64,000 nucleotides of DNA, taken from positions 27,767,544 to 27,831,543 of the forward strand of contig NC_084887.1 of NCBI RefSeq assembly GCF_958979055.1. Direction: 5' to 3'. A model generated the notes under the pieces. It searched no databases. It was not told where the DNA came from and worked only from the letters and a program-made list of their open reading frames with translations. Both the position numbers and the translations under genes were made by a program. This DNA comes from Alnus glutinosa. Taxonomy: Eukaryota > Streptophyta > Magnoliopsida > Fagales > Betulaceae. This document shows positions 1-12,369 of the stretch, piece after piece (the stretch's first letter is position 1; every line of letters begins with the position of its first letter).

Positions 1-2822
1 AAGTTTCTGCTGATTTTCAGATCGGCCACCAGGGTAATAAGGGGGTTTGAGGTGAACATCAACAATATAGTCAGAAGAAGCAGATCCTCTCTCGGATGTG
101 CTTCTTCCAAACCGATTCCTGGCAGCATTCACTTCCAGGTTGATGCTTTCAACCCTCCTCCACAATCCGTTCAATCTTTCCAGCTCCATTTCTTTTATAT
201 GAATGTCACTAAACAGGCTTTCTGCTTGTGCCTATAACCAAAGCAGATAATATTGAATGAACTCTCTCCTCAGCAATATAGATACAGCCTCAAGTAACTG
301 TAAAGTACATATAAGAAGCATAAACCTAACCTGTTTTGCTTCCAGTTGCTCAATTAGGCTGTGAAGCTGTTTATCCAATATCTTCTCTCTCTGAGCTGCA
401 CAATAGATATTTGCTTAAAGTCAAAATGCATCTATAAGCTGCTACCTTGAAAGTGTGTTATACTCTTGATAGGACAAATACATGAATTTTCAACTATTAA
501 ATCTCATGAAAACTAAGCAAAAAGTCTACTTGCATAGTTTTTATAGCACTATAAAAGGCGTAAAAGGCAAATAAATTGAAAGAAAAAAAACATTATTACT
601 AGGTATGCCCCTATAGGTTGCTGCATGCAGGAGATTACTGCATGTCCAAAATTCTTAGGTCCACAAGCCCATCAATCATAAATATGCTTCCCTTTGAATT
701 CTTCCATCTAAAAGTGTACAACCATACCTTTCTAGAATTAGATCTCCCAAGCTGCACATGTTCACAATTTACAACCAAGATTTTCCAAATGTGCCTAGTC
801 ATTTTAAGCCAATGTACTTGTGGTAAGGTCCATGAACTGACTTCAATCAGATAGAGTTTGCAGATGAGAAAAAATAGAAAGCCCAATTTCAACTTTTTAC
901 CAAGAGCATAAGTAAGACCAAAATAAAAAAATAAATAATTAAAATTAACGCACACAAATTGGGGATACTAACAAGAAACTATTTAGTGTCTTCAGATTTA
1001 TTACGTCTTCCATTTTACCCTTACTATTTTTTTCATTTGACACTGCTCCACATCCAATAAAGGATCTAGCTTCAATCTCAAGATAACATTTTCTACAATC
1101 AACCCAAGAAATTCGTAACGAATTAAACAAGGAGATATTGCAGAAGGATCACAATACAATCCAAGTCAGAACTGTACCTCATTGCTAATGGATCACAAAT
1201 TAGAAGTCTAGGCATTATAGGAAGATGAACACAATACTAAAAAAAATTATCAATGTAAGATACCTGGGGTAGGCTGCTTCAACGCCTTATCCTGAACTTG
1301 AGCCCATCTTTTCTCCAAATCTTGAACTACCCCTTCTGTTGAACTCTGAGAGGATTGAACAATATATAAGTGAAAATAACAAAAATTCAATTTTTACAAA
1401 TAAGAATTAGAAAATAAAAAACTAAAAGGAAATTAAGGACGCAATGGACCAATTCTTTTTTCTTGTTTTCTAACTTCTCCAGTATAGCAGAGTTTGACTC
1501 TTCTGAATCAGGTCCACCTTCCACAACCAACTTGGATTTAACAACTGAATCACTGAATCTGCCAGATTGGCTGGCAACCAAAGCAGCTTCTCTACTTTCC
1601 AGCTCTGCTCTAAGATTCTTCGTAGTCTCATCCAATTCCTGTAAGCATCAATCAATGTAGATACACACTTCAAATGACACCTTTAACTTTGGGAAAATAA
1701 TCAGGGTACATAGACTGGATTCTACATAAACTAAAATATCAGCTTGTAAGCATAGTCGAACAAAGTATTATGGATAATAAAATTCACCGCAACAGATTTC
1801 TTTTTGATAATAAAACGCTGATATATGATCACTTGCATGAGAAACTCCTAAAAGATAATTATAAGCACAATGGGATGTGTTCATAAGACAATAATACAAA
1901 TATGAACTAGAGCAGCATTAGAAATAAGTTTAGAATCTTATAACTCACCTCTAACTTCCTCTGAAGGAGGACTGCCTCCTGCATTTTCTCCTTTATTTTA
2001 TTCTCACAATTGGATATAGCCTTTTCATACGCAGCATTTTCTTCCTGCAGAGTCACCTCTCTCAGTTGGGCCTGCATATCATATATGGTTCCGACTATTA
2101 ATTTGGAAAATGAAAACATCATCAATTGACATCCAATTTGATCCGCCTCTGGACCGAAATTCATCCAAAGCAGTTACTACATGTAAGATCTTTTTCGTTT
2201 CTCGTGCAAATTTCTTACATCGCATATTAGCCACTATCTCCTTCTACCATTAGCAAACAACAAAAATTTGTTTTCATTTCAAGTACACAGAGACCAAAAA
2301 ATCCATTGCTTCAACTAAAGATAAACAGTGCACATACACTCGGCCACTAGAATTACAATCAAAATTCAAAGACCCACATAATCATACTCCTGAAATAAAA
2401 ACAAAATCCAAAGACCCACATGATAAATCCCAGAATTCAAACAAAAATGCACCAAAATAGCCTTTGACATAAAAATGGAAACCAAGCTCAAAGACCCAGA
2501 TGAGAAAATCCCAAAGAAGTTGGAAGCAAACCTGCTCGCGTGTGGCCGAGTGAGAGTTGAGTTGGAGGGCGAGAGCGGCGTTGGAAGCGAGGGAGTGGGC
2601 ATGGAGATGAGGGAGGCGTTGGGAGATGTCAGGGGGAGGCAATCTCAGCCGTAGATCCTGGATCGCACGGCTCAGAGAAGCCGCTTTCTGGTCCAGTTCT
2701 TGCACGTACTTTTGCTGCTCTGCGGCGAATACTATTGGGATCGAATTGGGGTCGTCTTCACCGTTGCTTTGTGCCCCACCCGCTCCCACTACGTCCGCTG
2801 CCCAGGCTAGCAAACCAGCCAT
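1..2822 (-). CDS. Coiled-coil protein gene, copy A (CC-A); 3' end outside window
   Basis: Six exons can be assembled with GT-AG introns: 2532-2822, 1949-2071, 1450-1638, 1264-1345, 331-395 and 1-231 (continuing left of the window). The joined frame is open for about 327 residues. It starts MAGLLAWAADVVGAGG at the only ATG shared with copies B and C. The protein is rich in heptad-like Leu/Glu/Lys segments (residues about 40-320) with no catalytic motif, so it is a predicted coiled-coil protein; similar plant proteins are, from memory, sometimes labelled kinectin-like, which I cannot verify. The exon 3 donor (GTCCAT) is weak but the reading frame supports it. Compared with B and C, the last exon lacks the 10-bp deletion and exon 1 is full length, so this is the best-preserved copy. 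The upstream leader has a (CT)n tract. Function unknown. Confidence 0.78.
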
Positions 2823-2845
2823 CTCTCACTCTCTCTCTCTCTCTC

Positions 2846-2881
<36 letters not shown>
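2823..2881. repeat. (CT)n tract in CC-A 5' leader
   Basis: A nearly pure CT/TC microsatellite begins right next to the ATG of CC-A. It is kept in CC-B (45846-45867) and CC-C (about 62185-62222) at different lengths. CT-rich leaders are common in plant 5' UTRs; here it probably marks the transcribed leader. Confidence 0.75.
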
Positions 2882-2883
<2 letters not shown>

Positions 2884-3033
2884 AATGGCTGTGATGGAGT
2901 TCGGAGAGAGGCCGGTTCGGAGCGGTTCCGGGTTGTTTGGCCTTGGTTTCTTTGCCTACTAAAGCCCAAGGCTTTGGTTAGATACAGATTGGGCTTCCAA
3001 TGTGAGACCCACATGGAGGGAAAGTCTTCAATG
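2882..3033 (-). promoter_or_regulatory. Conserved proximal upstream region of CC-A
   Basis: About 150 bp just upstream of the CT tract is nearly identical in the three CC copies (here, 45868-46020 and 62230-62390). It ends at the sequence TATGCGATAGAAAACC, after which the copies diverge through transposon insertions. Conservation and position suggest the core promoter/leader; no clear TATA box was assigned. Confidence 0.4.
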
Positions 3034-3290
3034 TATGCGATAGAAAACCTTTGCTTGTGAAAATCCCAGTAATTATTTCAACATCCACAAATTAATGACG
3101 CCTTTTGTTGTAATATATATAAGAATAATTGCATCATTGGTCCTTGAAGTATGCCATAATTATGCGATAGAAAACCTTTGCTTGTGAAAATCTGAGTAAT
3201 TATTTTAACATCCACAAATTAATGAGTCATTTTGTTATAATATATATAGGAATAATTGCATCATTGGTCCCTGAGGTATGCCGTAATTAC
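3034..3290. repeat. 127-bp direct duplication with partial MITE end
   Basis: The sequence starting TATGCGATAGAAAACC at 3034 recurs at 3161, giving a period of 127 bp. The first unit ends with about 40 bp of the fold-back element terminus (GAATAATTGCATCATTGG), so the duplication arose after the element inserted. Units B and C have only one copy. Confidence 0.7.
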
Positions 3291-4128
3291 AAATCACTTC
3301 CTATAGTTTAAAAAGTTCATGGAAGGTCATTGTGGTAAATTATAATTACAAATCAATCCCTAAAGTCAAATTCTGTTAAAAAATTTGACAAATTATGTTA
3401 AATGTCACATCAGCGCAACATCAAACCAATAAGATGGCGACACGTGACCACTTGAATAAAAAAATATAAACTTATTAAAAAATAAATAAATAAACTTATT
3501 TTTAAAAAATAAAAACAAAAACAAAAATGGGATTGGGTGGTTGGGCTACCCCCAACCAATGGGGGTGGCCACGCACCAACCCCAGTAGCCGCCGGGGACC
3601 AGGGGCGGAGTGGGGGGGTCGAGGGGGCAAGTGCCCCCTCTCAACCCACGAACAATTTTCTTACAACTAATAAAATTTTCTTCAATATACTTGTTGCCCA
3701 CCCTAAACCAACCATAAGGGGCATAGACATTACAAGTGGAGGTAAGCAGTAGACAACGTTTTACTGTTTCAATTTGCAGATTTTTTTACTGTTTTAGACT
3801 TTTAGTTTCAGAGTTTTAAGAAAGTTAGGTTTAGGAAAAAGGCTCACGAAGAAGAAGATCCAAGCTGTGCGTTTTTGTTGTTCTTAAACGCCCTGTTTCA
3901 TTAAAGACACACTGACTCGTGGAGATGAAAAAGGGCACGCTCCATTTCAGCATGAGTAATGTGGGTCCGACATAAAAGGTTTAAAAAGTTTAAATTTTTT
4001 AATAAAATTTGACTTCAATGATCCATTTGTAATTATAGTTTACCACAGGGGCCTTCCATGAACTTTTTAAACCATAGGAAGTTATTTGTAATTATAGCAT
4101 ACCCCAGGGACCAGTGATGTAATTATTC
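3249..4128. mobile_element. MULE-type fold-back element, copy a (rearranged)
   Basis: Left end GGAATAATTGCATCATTGG and right end CCAGTGATGTAATTATTC are inverted. Subterminal blocks 'aaaaagttcatggaagg' and 'ccttccatgaacttttt' pair up, as in the related elements at 4138, 31125, 46108 and 54089. A G-box CACGTG lies at 3441-3446. The centre is disturbed: from about 3600 the sequence (GGGGCGGAG, then GGGGGCAAGTGCCCCC) looks like the end of a hAT-like MITE, and the expected right inner arm is missing up to about 3985. No coding capacity. Confidence 0.65.
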
Positions 4129-4137
4129 TAAATATAT

Positions 4138-4834
4138 ATATATAATTGCACCGTTAGTCTCTGTGGTATACCATAATTATTTTTCACTCCCTATGGTTTA
4201 AAAAGTTCATGAGAGGTCCTCGTGGTATGCAATAATTACAAATCGATCCCTGGCGTCAAATTCTGTTAAAATTTTTAACAGATTCCATCAAATGCCACGT
4301 CAGCAACACGTATTGCCAATAAGATGGCGACACGTGTTCATCTTAATAAAAAAATATAAATTTTTTAAAAAATAAATAAAAATACTTTTTTTTTTTAAAA
4401 AAAAAAAAAAAAAAGAAAGCTCAAAGGGGTGGCTAGGCCACCCCCAGTGGCCGTAGGGGGTGGCCGCGCGCCACACCCTGCGGCCATGCCACCCCCAGCC
4501 ACCCCTTTGAGCTTTCTTCTTCTTCTTCTTTTTTTATTTTATTTTATTTTTTATTTTTTAAAATTTTATTATTTTTTTTTTAAAAAAAGTATTTTTATTT
4601 ATTTTTTAATAAATTTATATTTTTTTATTACGATGGACACGTGTCACCATCTTATTGACAACACGTGCGCTGACATGGCATTTGACGGAATCTGTTAAAA
4701 ATTTTAACAGAATTTGACGCTAGGGATCGATTTGTAATTATTGCATATCACGAGGACCTCCCATGAACTTTTTAAACCATAGGAAGTAAAAAATAATTAT
4801 GACATACCACAGGGACCAACGGTGCAATTATCCC
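4138..4834. mobile_element. MULE-type fold-back element, copy b (near-complete palindrome)
   Basis: About 700 bp that folds back on itself: the left arm (about 4141-4430) is repeated inverted at about 4500-4834, around a GC-rich core with GGGGTGGC/GCCACCCC blocks. Ends are ATAATTGCACCGTTAGTC and GACCAACGGTGCAATTAT. Three CACGTG cores occur (4331, 4638, 4662). It sits in a TA repeat, so the TSD cannot be read. Absent from the equivalent place in unit B, which has copy d. Confidence 0.75.
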
Positions 4835-5663
4835 ATATATATATATTGGTCAAGATTTGATGGCATATAACCATCATATCATCATCACATTCAATACTTG
4901 ATTTGATGGCATATAACTATCTTATCACCATCGCATTTAATACCAATTATCATACTATAATTCTAAGAGTGAGTTTGAGATTGTGATTTTGTAGATAATA
5001 AGTGCGATTTTAAACCAAATTGCAAAACATAAATCATTTGGAAACTGCTTTTTAAAAATTTGTGAATCTGTTTTTTCAAATCGTAGGTAAAATTGTGTTT
5101 TTTTTAAAAAAAAAATGCAAAATTTTAAAAGTTAAATTGAGATTTTAAAGGCTAAACTACGATTTTGTCAAATGCTTAACTGCGTTTTTAAAAATCACTT
5201 TTTTAAATCGCACATTTTAAAATCGTTATTTTAAATGACACTTTTTGAAATTGCAAACTCAAAAAGACCTTAATACCATTTGTAGCCATAACAAACACAT
5301 AAAAAGCTTATGGGGCTTTTTTTTTTTTTTTTTTTGGTTAAGATATAGAGCACCGGTCCACCGGATCATTTTTTGACCCATTTTTTATTATTGGTTTGGT
5401 TTTTCTGCACTGTATCGAGTATTTTTTTTTTTTTTTTTTGGAGAATTCACCCCTTTCTATTTTAGATCCCATGTAACCCTTGCGGCCTTATTTAATTAGG
5501 AAAAATAAAATGAAAACACAAAAAGCATCTGAAATGTTTTCATTTTCAGATTTAGATCCAACAATACGATATTAACCATTCACTTTTGTAGTTATTACTC
5601 GACTTAGAATTTCATCCTAAGTGAGATTTCCAATAAGTTTTGAACGTTTCCTTGGCTATTGGG

Positions 5664-5703
<40 letters not shown>

Positions 5704-5742
5704 TGGTGTCCTTAACAATAATACTACTCTCTAGTCTTTTAT
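4835..5742. other. Non-coding block duplicated with the CC genes
   Basis: No gene seen. The block (TTTGATGGCATATAACCATC repeats, then A/T homopolymers at 5316-5335 and 5664-5703) is kept in unit B (about 46970-47910) and partly in unit C (about 62615-63110). It therefore marks the extent of the duplicated unit upstream of CC. Confidence 0.6.
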
Positions 5743-6010
5743 TTATTGAATATCTAACTTCTTCTTTTTTCTTTTTTTTTTCTTTTTTTTTTTTTTAAAT
5801 ACATGACAACAGAATTACAACAAGAATGAAAAAGAACAAAAACAATGGCTAGGCAACCTGAAATTTAAATTATGAACGAAAGTACATGGGGACAATGCTT
5901 TCGAAGATGCGGGCCCTGTGATTCGTGATGCGGATACCAAAAATCGAGGCCACCAGTTAAGGTGGTAAATGAAATATAAAGAGTCTCAAGAACTCAAACA
6001 CCAATACGAG

Positions 6011-7583
6011 GGATCCGGCTTCAGTGCTGTAGGACGAAAGGATAGCAGATGTGCTGTTAAAAAATGGATGGTCAAGATTAAATGATATAATTTTTTAAAC
6101 AGACGACGTCGTCTACTTAAAGGAACTAACAGATTGATTTAAACGGTAGTTAACGTCTGATTCTAAAGACAGACCTATGAAGCCAAAATACAAGATGCAC
6201 CGCGTGAAACAACAAAAGACCCTTCCCCTTCCTTGTGAAGTTCATCTTCTTCCATGCTTCGTCTCTGTTGTGGCTTCTCACCGAAAGTTTGGCGTCTCTC
6301 TGCACCCTTGCTTCCTCTAGCTCAACATTTAGTTGTTCAAAACCTATTTTTCTACCAAATAATGAGAGGCTAGAGTGTAAAAATAGAAACAACAACCGAA
6401 AACTATATCACGAACATTTATTCCATCCCAGAGGGAGAAAGAGAGCCAAAAGGATTATCTTACCTTGCATTAACCAGCCCTCCCCTCCATACTGGCATAC
6501 ACTAACTGTAAAACCGAAGAGAAAGCCATCCATTATTCACAATTGCATAGCATACAGTAATAAAGAGAGAAGGAAAGGAAGAATGCAGAAAGAGAAAGTT
6601 GTGTGTGTGTGAGAGAGAGATAAGCTGTAGTGTTGCAGGTTTTATAGCATAGCTCTGGCAGTTTTATTTTTATTTTTCTGACTTTATCCATGAATTAAAT
6701 TCTCCTACTCTCTCTCTCTCTCTCTTTCTGACGCAACACTATAACAAGAAAGAAACTAAGAAAGGGACTGAAAGCAAATGATAAATTCAACCGACTAAAG
6801 CAACTATGAATGCAAATCTTATTAGCTAATTAAACTTGCGCATGCAAATCTTTATGAAGATGATAAAGTCTCTAGCTGGGCCACTGCATATATCTAGTTG
6901 TTTGTTGCTCTGTTTTCCCCTGTTTTGCCATTCAGTTGATGTTCTGTTGTTCAATGACCCCCGTACAGCGTATGCATCACTCACTCTCTCTCTCTCTCTC
7001 TTTGGTTCCTACAGTATAAGCTCAATGGTGGTGAGTTGATCCTTGAAGATCCTGGTGGTTTGCTCGTGGATCTTGGGGACGTTTAAAAAAGGCAGCGAGA
7101 GAATAAGCGCCAAAAGTGGAAATAATAATCAGGAAGGTTGAGATCTTTGGCTATAGGAAGAGCATAGGTGCAGAAAAAGGTCGATGATAAGGACACGAAT
7201 GGTGGATGTAGGAGGGGAGATGCTTGGGCTGTCCAGATTGGAGCATGTGGTGAAGAGGATGGTGATGGAGAACTTGTGACCGTAATGGGTGAAGGATGAA
7301 CTTGCCAAGCTCTTGGCAACCTTGGAGATTATGTGGCCATGCTTGGAGGCTGGAGCTGGAAGTAGAACTATAGTGCCTAATCTCTGAACCACTTTTTGAG
7401 CGGTAGGAGGTGACGAGGTGACAGACTAAGAAGGTAGGACGTTAACTACCGTTTAAATAAATCTGTTAGTTCCTTTAAGTAAACGACGTCGTTTGTTTAA
7501 AAAATTTGTCCTTTAATCTTAACTGTCCATTTTTTAACAGCAAATGTGCTGTACTTTCTTTGTACAGCACTGAAGTCGGATCC
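6011..7583. mobile_element. Pack-MULE-like non-autonomous element
   Basis: Flanked by a perfect 9-bp TSD, CAATACGAG (6002-6010 and 7584-7592), typical of Mutator-like elements. The termini are inverted repeats, GGATCCGGCTTCAGTGCTGTA on the left and TACAGCACTGAAGTCGGATCC on the right, and the similarity continues about 150 bp inward (GACGACGTCGT near 6105 and 7485). No transposase. The interior holds gene-like fragments, including a UGT-like segment. It lies inside retroposon L. Confidence 0.75.
7170..7392 (-). pseudogene. Captured glycosyltransferase-like N-terminal fragment
   Basis: The minus frame reads GTIVLLPAPASKHGHIIS, then a stretch ending HYGHKFSITILFTT. This resembles the N-terminal beta-strand/helix of plant UDP-glycosyltransferases of the UGT88/UGT72 type (pattern: hydrophobic strand, P-x-P, G-H, then H-x-F-S-I-T-I-L). 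Only about 75 residues are present, without the C-terminal PSPG box, so it is a fragment carried by the surrounding Pack-MULE. A second short open stretch at about 6260-6395 (minus) was not identified. Family assignment is from pattern memory only. Confidence 0.42.
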
Positions 7584-8339
7584 CAATACGAGGATAAACA
7601 GATAGAGGTTACAACTGAAAAGCCCAAAACAAAACACAACAACAACACAAAAACAGGAAAATAACCAACAACAGAGGCCCGAATGAGGGGAGGGGAGTGG
7701 GAGCCACCTCTGGTGGTGTGTGAGAGTCATGTGAGGCCAAAGGAAGGCCTCTCGCCAGTGAGAGACGCTGGAGCCGCCGAAGTACACCGCAAGCCGTGGT
7801 GGGGAGAGGCGGTTGGAGGAGACGTGGTCCACACACACCAAGAAGGTCCCTAGCGCGAGCAGTGGACGCTTCCGTGAGTGGGCAATGGTGGGGAGCACGA
7901 CAACCGTCGGTAGACTCGAAGGACGCCAGCGAACCCACTTGTGAGACGCGTGTCGTGCAAAAATGGGCTGGGAAGTGTAGATCTAGATCCTAAGATTTTA
8001 ACCCAAAAAACCATCAAAAAAACGCACAAAACACGACGGAATGAGAGGAGATAAACCGGTGAGCTCTGTGTTAAGAGCAAAGCGAGAAGATAAAGAGCCA
8101 GAAAAAAAATCCGGTATGATAGTAACCTCAAAAGAGGCAAAAGCTTTGGTTGGTTGATTGGTACGAGAGAAAACTCTCAAGGGTTTTAGGTGGCTGGTTG
8201 GTTGGGCGGATAGAGGAGAAGGAGAGAAAGATGGGGTTGCAAGGAAGGGGGAGGAGGAGAGAGAACAAAGCTTTTTTTTTAACTACAAAAGTCCAACTTC
8301 ACATAGCCTTTTTTTATTGTGTATCTAACTTAAGAGTGC

Positions 8340-9449
8340 GTTCAAATTCAACAACAAAGCCAAACTAACTTCGGAAAACGACGGGGAAATATCAATTTTC
8401 TCTGTTCTCTTTCCTCTCCTGATTTTCTTGCTGTGTAAACCGACTTGGGAGGGAGGCTGCTTGCTTCCCTCCCCATCTCTTCCTGTACCGCCTTACCCTG
8501 TACTTTTTATCTCTTCTGAGGTATACTATCCATCCATCGATCTACTGCATCAAAGGAGTTGGAAGGAATGTCAAAAACTCCTCTTCTATCCCTTTCATGA
8601 ACTCTTTGCCTCTTTTGAGGAATCTATCTTGCTAGAACTTTTTCTAGTCCAATCTATGTTTTTTCTATACCTTGTTTTTATTCAGCAGCTTATTCCAGTT
8701 TGCTCCATCTTCCTCCACCAAGTGTTTTGTGATTTTTGGATAGATTGTAAGTTTGTTATCTTTGGATTTAGATCTACGTTCCTCTGTTCATCTTTGCATG
8801 ACATGCACCTCATCAATGGGTTCGTCGGTGTCTTCTGCTTCCACCGATGGTTGTTGCACCTCCATCCTCCGCCCACGCACCGGCGCGTGGCCCACACGCG
8901 CATGGGGGAGTTTCTCCCTTTCCGGCGTGAGGTGGCTCCGCTTGTCTCCCCTGCCTTTCTCCGCTCAGGCTTTCGGTGGATCTAGTCGGCGTCGTCTTTT
9001 TCTGTTGATGAGAGGCCACTTCTTGACGGCGCGTGGATCTCACGCGCCGTCAGGGCCGGCTCCTATTCCTCCTCATTCAATCGAAAATCTGTTGTTTATA
9101 TTACTGTTTCTGTATTTTTCTGTATTTTTTTTGTTGTTTATTTCTGGGCTTATTTGTGTTTTCCCCTTGTAATTCTCTGTTGCTACTGTGTTTGGAGCCT
9201 TTGGGTTCTGTAACAACACCAAACCACCTTAATTGGTGGCCTCGATTTTTGACATCCGTGTCACGAATCTTTAGGCCCGCTTCTTCAGAAGTATTGTCTC
9301 CGCATACTTTCATTCTTAGTTTAATTTTCAGCTGCCCATGCTTTGTGTTGTTTGTTAGATTCTCCACTTCTTTTTCTTTTTGGATCAGAAATGATAAGGA
9401 TCCTCTCCTGTAACCCTTTTTCCTCAATCAATTAAAAAAAAAAAAAAAA
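8340..9449 (+). mobile_element. Poly(A) retroposon R
   Basis: Ends in poly(A) at 9433-9450 and is bounded by a 13-bp direct repeat AACTTAAGAGTGC (8327-8339 and 9450-9462). Its left TSD overlaps the right TSD of retroposon L, so R inserted into L's target site in the opposite orientation. Shared blocks with L include the region after GATCTACG (8771) and the ACCACCTTAATTGGTGG block near 9225. GC-rich open stretches show no recognisable domain. Confidence 0.6.
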
Positions 9450-9462
9450 AACTTAAGAGTGC

Positions 9463-11208
9463 ATTTATATCCCCGCTTCTGAAAGTTGCAGGGTCAGTGT
9501 GAAACCTAGACTAGTAAGGCTTTAAGTTATGCCATATTAATAGTCTGATTCAATAGATATTGGTAGTTATCTCACTTCCAACAACTTTTAAGAGAACCTT
9601 AATATTAATATTAATAATGATAATAATAATAATAATAATAACTTTTCAGAGTTAAATATCTGTGAATTATAAGATATTTTATTAGCACTCATGTTAGTTC
9701 AGCCAAAACAGCTAAAAACTTATTTTAATTAATCAAATTAATTATTTCGGTTAAAGATTGGATTAGTTGAGCATTCTAGTAGCTAGTCAAATCTTCAACC
9801 AAAGTGGCTAACTAGATGAGACAATTTGATGAGTGTTGTAGCTCAACAGTGCATAAGTTAAATTAATAATAAAAAAAAAAATTAATTAATTTGGTTTTCT
9901 CTCCTCTTTCTAGAATAGTAATAATGGATAAAATACTACTAATAATAATAATATAAATGAAATAGTAAAAATGAATAACAAAAATCTGAGCTTTAATTTT
10001 AAAAAATAGATAGCTAGAGGAAAGAAAAGACAAAAAAAAAAGGGGTTATTTACCTAAATTGTAACGAAATATTTGTTGAGGCAATGTGAATGGAATATAG
10101 TATAGAGACACAACTCTGGAGAGTGGAGAGGGAGGGCAGCCAATGATCGATCATTAGGCATGCATGCAGAGAGAAGATATGAGTCCAGAGCAACGAAGAT
10201 TACTGGAGTAGTATTATTGTTGAAGAGCCACTTGAAAGTAAGATGGGTATTGTTAGCAGAACTGCACTCGTACGCAGATGAGCTCCGAAACTGTAGGGAT
10301 GTTATGAGGCATGAAGATAAAAGCCCATCTCTACTCTCTAGTCTTCATCAACGGCCCTTTTAATATAAACACTAGAGCTTTCTTGTCAAGCCCCTTTTCT
10401 CCTCTGTATGCCATTCCAAGCAACAATAATGCTGCTAACAATACCCATTACTTAATTACAATGATGTGCCTCAAATCCAATTATTCGAATCAATCATGCT
10501 AATTTATTAAAGACACCCACTGCACATACACGCATGTATATGTGCATAAAAGGACACAAATTCCTACCGCCATTCATGCTAGTGGCAATGAAATAGACAT
10601 AAAATTCTGTAAATTAGACAGGAAAATGAAGGCAAAAAAAAAAAAAAAAAAAGACCAATAAGTATATTCCAACACCTCCAGCAACAATTTTTACCGGGCT
10701 TCAGCTATAATCTATGGAAGAATTATGTAGAATCTAACTTTCACCTTCGGGCATGATTCCCATGAGGCAATAACAGAAAAAGGAGCACTAGTTTTGCACT
10801 CTGCCATCATTGACTTGGAAATTAGGTACTGTGCTGTGCTAAGGAATGCATGGCCGTTGACACTACGCAGGGCTCATTTATGATCACATAAGACAGTTAA
10901 AAGTTACATTAATGTTAAGCCCAAAGTTCATGAGGAATTCATCTCATAAGCAAGTTTCTTAGTCTGAAAATACAAAAGCATAACCTACAGAAATGACTAT
11001 CACTAAATAACATGGTCTATTACTGTTCTATTACTAAACATGAATCATCTGTTGTTAAAAAGCTCAACAGTAGCATCAGTTGAAATGCAAGAGCGAGGCA
11101 CACGCTAGCAAGAATATGCTTATAATTCATTTCATTATGATGTTTGTATAAAAAAGTTCAATCATATCATGTCTTATTCAAACAAACCCAGTTAGAAGAC
11201 AAACAAAT
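9463..11208. other. GH81-1 3' flank / intergenic block
   Basis: No gene seen. It holds (AAT)n at about 9610-9650, a 9850-10060 AT-rich part, and blocks duplicated elsewhere: 9452-9600 in 47930-48070; 10100-10420 in 48340-48650 and partly near 63400; 10490-10560 near 63525-63640; 10600-11200 in 48680-49226 and, split by insertions, upstream of GH81-2 and GH81-4 stops. Antisense short frames here are not supported. Confidence 0.6.
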
Positions 11209-12133
11209 TCAGTGACAATAGTGAACAAACCAACCGTGCTTTCCTCCTCCCCCACATCCCTCTACCTCTTCATCACCTCTGCTGTGAATCCACCATAAGA
11301 GATTAGTGAGAGAGTTCCCATCATCAAAACCATTCAAGGTCCTGATCTTCTCCAAAGCACCTTCTTTGTCATAAATCCCTTCCAGGGCATAGACAAATCC
11401 CTTCCATCCTTCTCCAACTCCCTCTCTTTGCAAAGCAGGTAAGGTCCACTTCACAAGGTCCCTCACGAAAACAACATCAGAGAACAAGACCTCAGTGATT
11501 GGCGATATGGGAATCACCTGAATTCCAAGCCTACACTCTCTCCATTCAGATGGAGCAAACCATAGTCCACTATCCCTCTTGTTAGCCCACAATACACCCA
11601 CCACCTTGTTCTCTCTAGCGAAAACCTCATCATACATATTATCTTTCTCTCTCACATGCCACCATGTTTGCGCAGCCTGAATTTCCAATGCTGCAAGAAT
11701 TGATCCAATGGTAACAAGATGTGCGTCTCCATAGGCCATTCCCATCAAAGCTGCTGAATAATAAGCATTCACCGCCTCGCTTGTGCTCTCTTGATTCCGC
11801 CCATCAGCAAATTCTGTTAGCCCTCCAGCCCAAGAGTGCAATTTATACAAGTCAAAGCACCTCAGACGTGTATAATTCGTATTTGATCTCCTGCCCAAGT
11901 TCATAAAATCCGCCATAAGGGAATAAGCTTGAGGCCTATACTTTCTCCCCCACGTCGGGTCAATCTTCGCAAGCACTGAAATTGCATAAAGAAAGTAACC
12001 CAAATGATAATGGTGATCATTATAAACACCAAAACCAAAATTAAGCTCAGAATCCAATGTCCCTTTCTTAGTGACAATTCCACCCCACTTATCATCGTAC
12101 ATAAAACCATTCCAGCTGAAAGTTCCATCCAAC

Positions 12134-12369
12134 TATTAGATTGTATTTTTAAACGTGTTAGTTATTTTTCTGTTTCCTTAGTTATGTAGGTTAGTTGAGA
12201 GCTTACTCTGTTTTTACTTCTTTGTAATTCAGTATAAATACTAAAACAGTTAGTTGTAATCTTAAGCTTGATCAATACAGAATTACTGAATACATGATTT
12301 CCACATTCTCTCTCTCGCACAGTTCTTACTTCTGTTCTTCATTGATCACTCAATATCAGAAATTCAATA
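12134..12369 (+). repeat. 5' LTR of copia element
   Basis: Begins TATTAGATTG, ends AATTCAATA. Identical to the 3' LTR except at one base near position 18 (A here, T in the 3' LTR). Contains a TATA-like CAGTATAAATAC around 12230. Confidence 0.95.

Larger units (their letters stand above)
5761..8313 (-). mobile_element. Poly(A) retroposon L, interrupted
   Basis: On the minus strand, an element about 0.97 kb long (after removing the nested Pack-MULE) ends in poly(A), seen as poly(T) at 5761-5796. It is flanked by an imperfect 18-bp direct repeat, TTATTGAATATCTAACTT at 5743-5760 and TTATTGTGTATCTAACTT at 8314-8331, as expected for target-primed reverse transcription. It matches retroposon R (8340-9449) along its length, for instance the blocks around 5930-5965 and 9223-9260. 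The interior is GC-rich with no reverse transcriptase, so it is non-autonomous (SINE- or LINE-derived). Unit B has the empty site at about 47925. Confidence 0.6.

Noticed and set aside
635-1130. Short frames within CC-A introns, repeated in copies B and C
   Set aside because: They lie between well-defined splice sites and are not kept in frame with the exons.
7850-9172. GC-rich open frames in retroposons L and R as host genes
   Set aside because: No recognisable domain, no introns, and both lie within TSD-bounded poly(A) elements; kept only as retroposon content.
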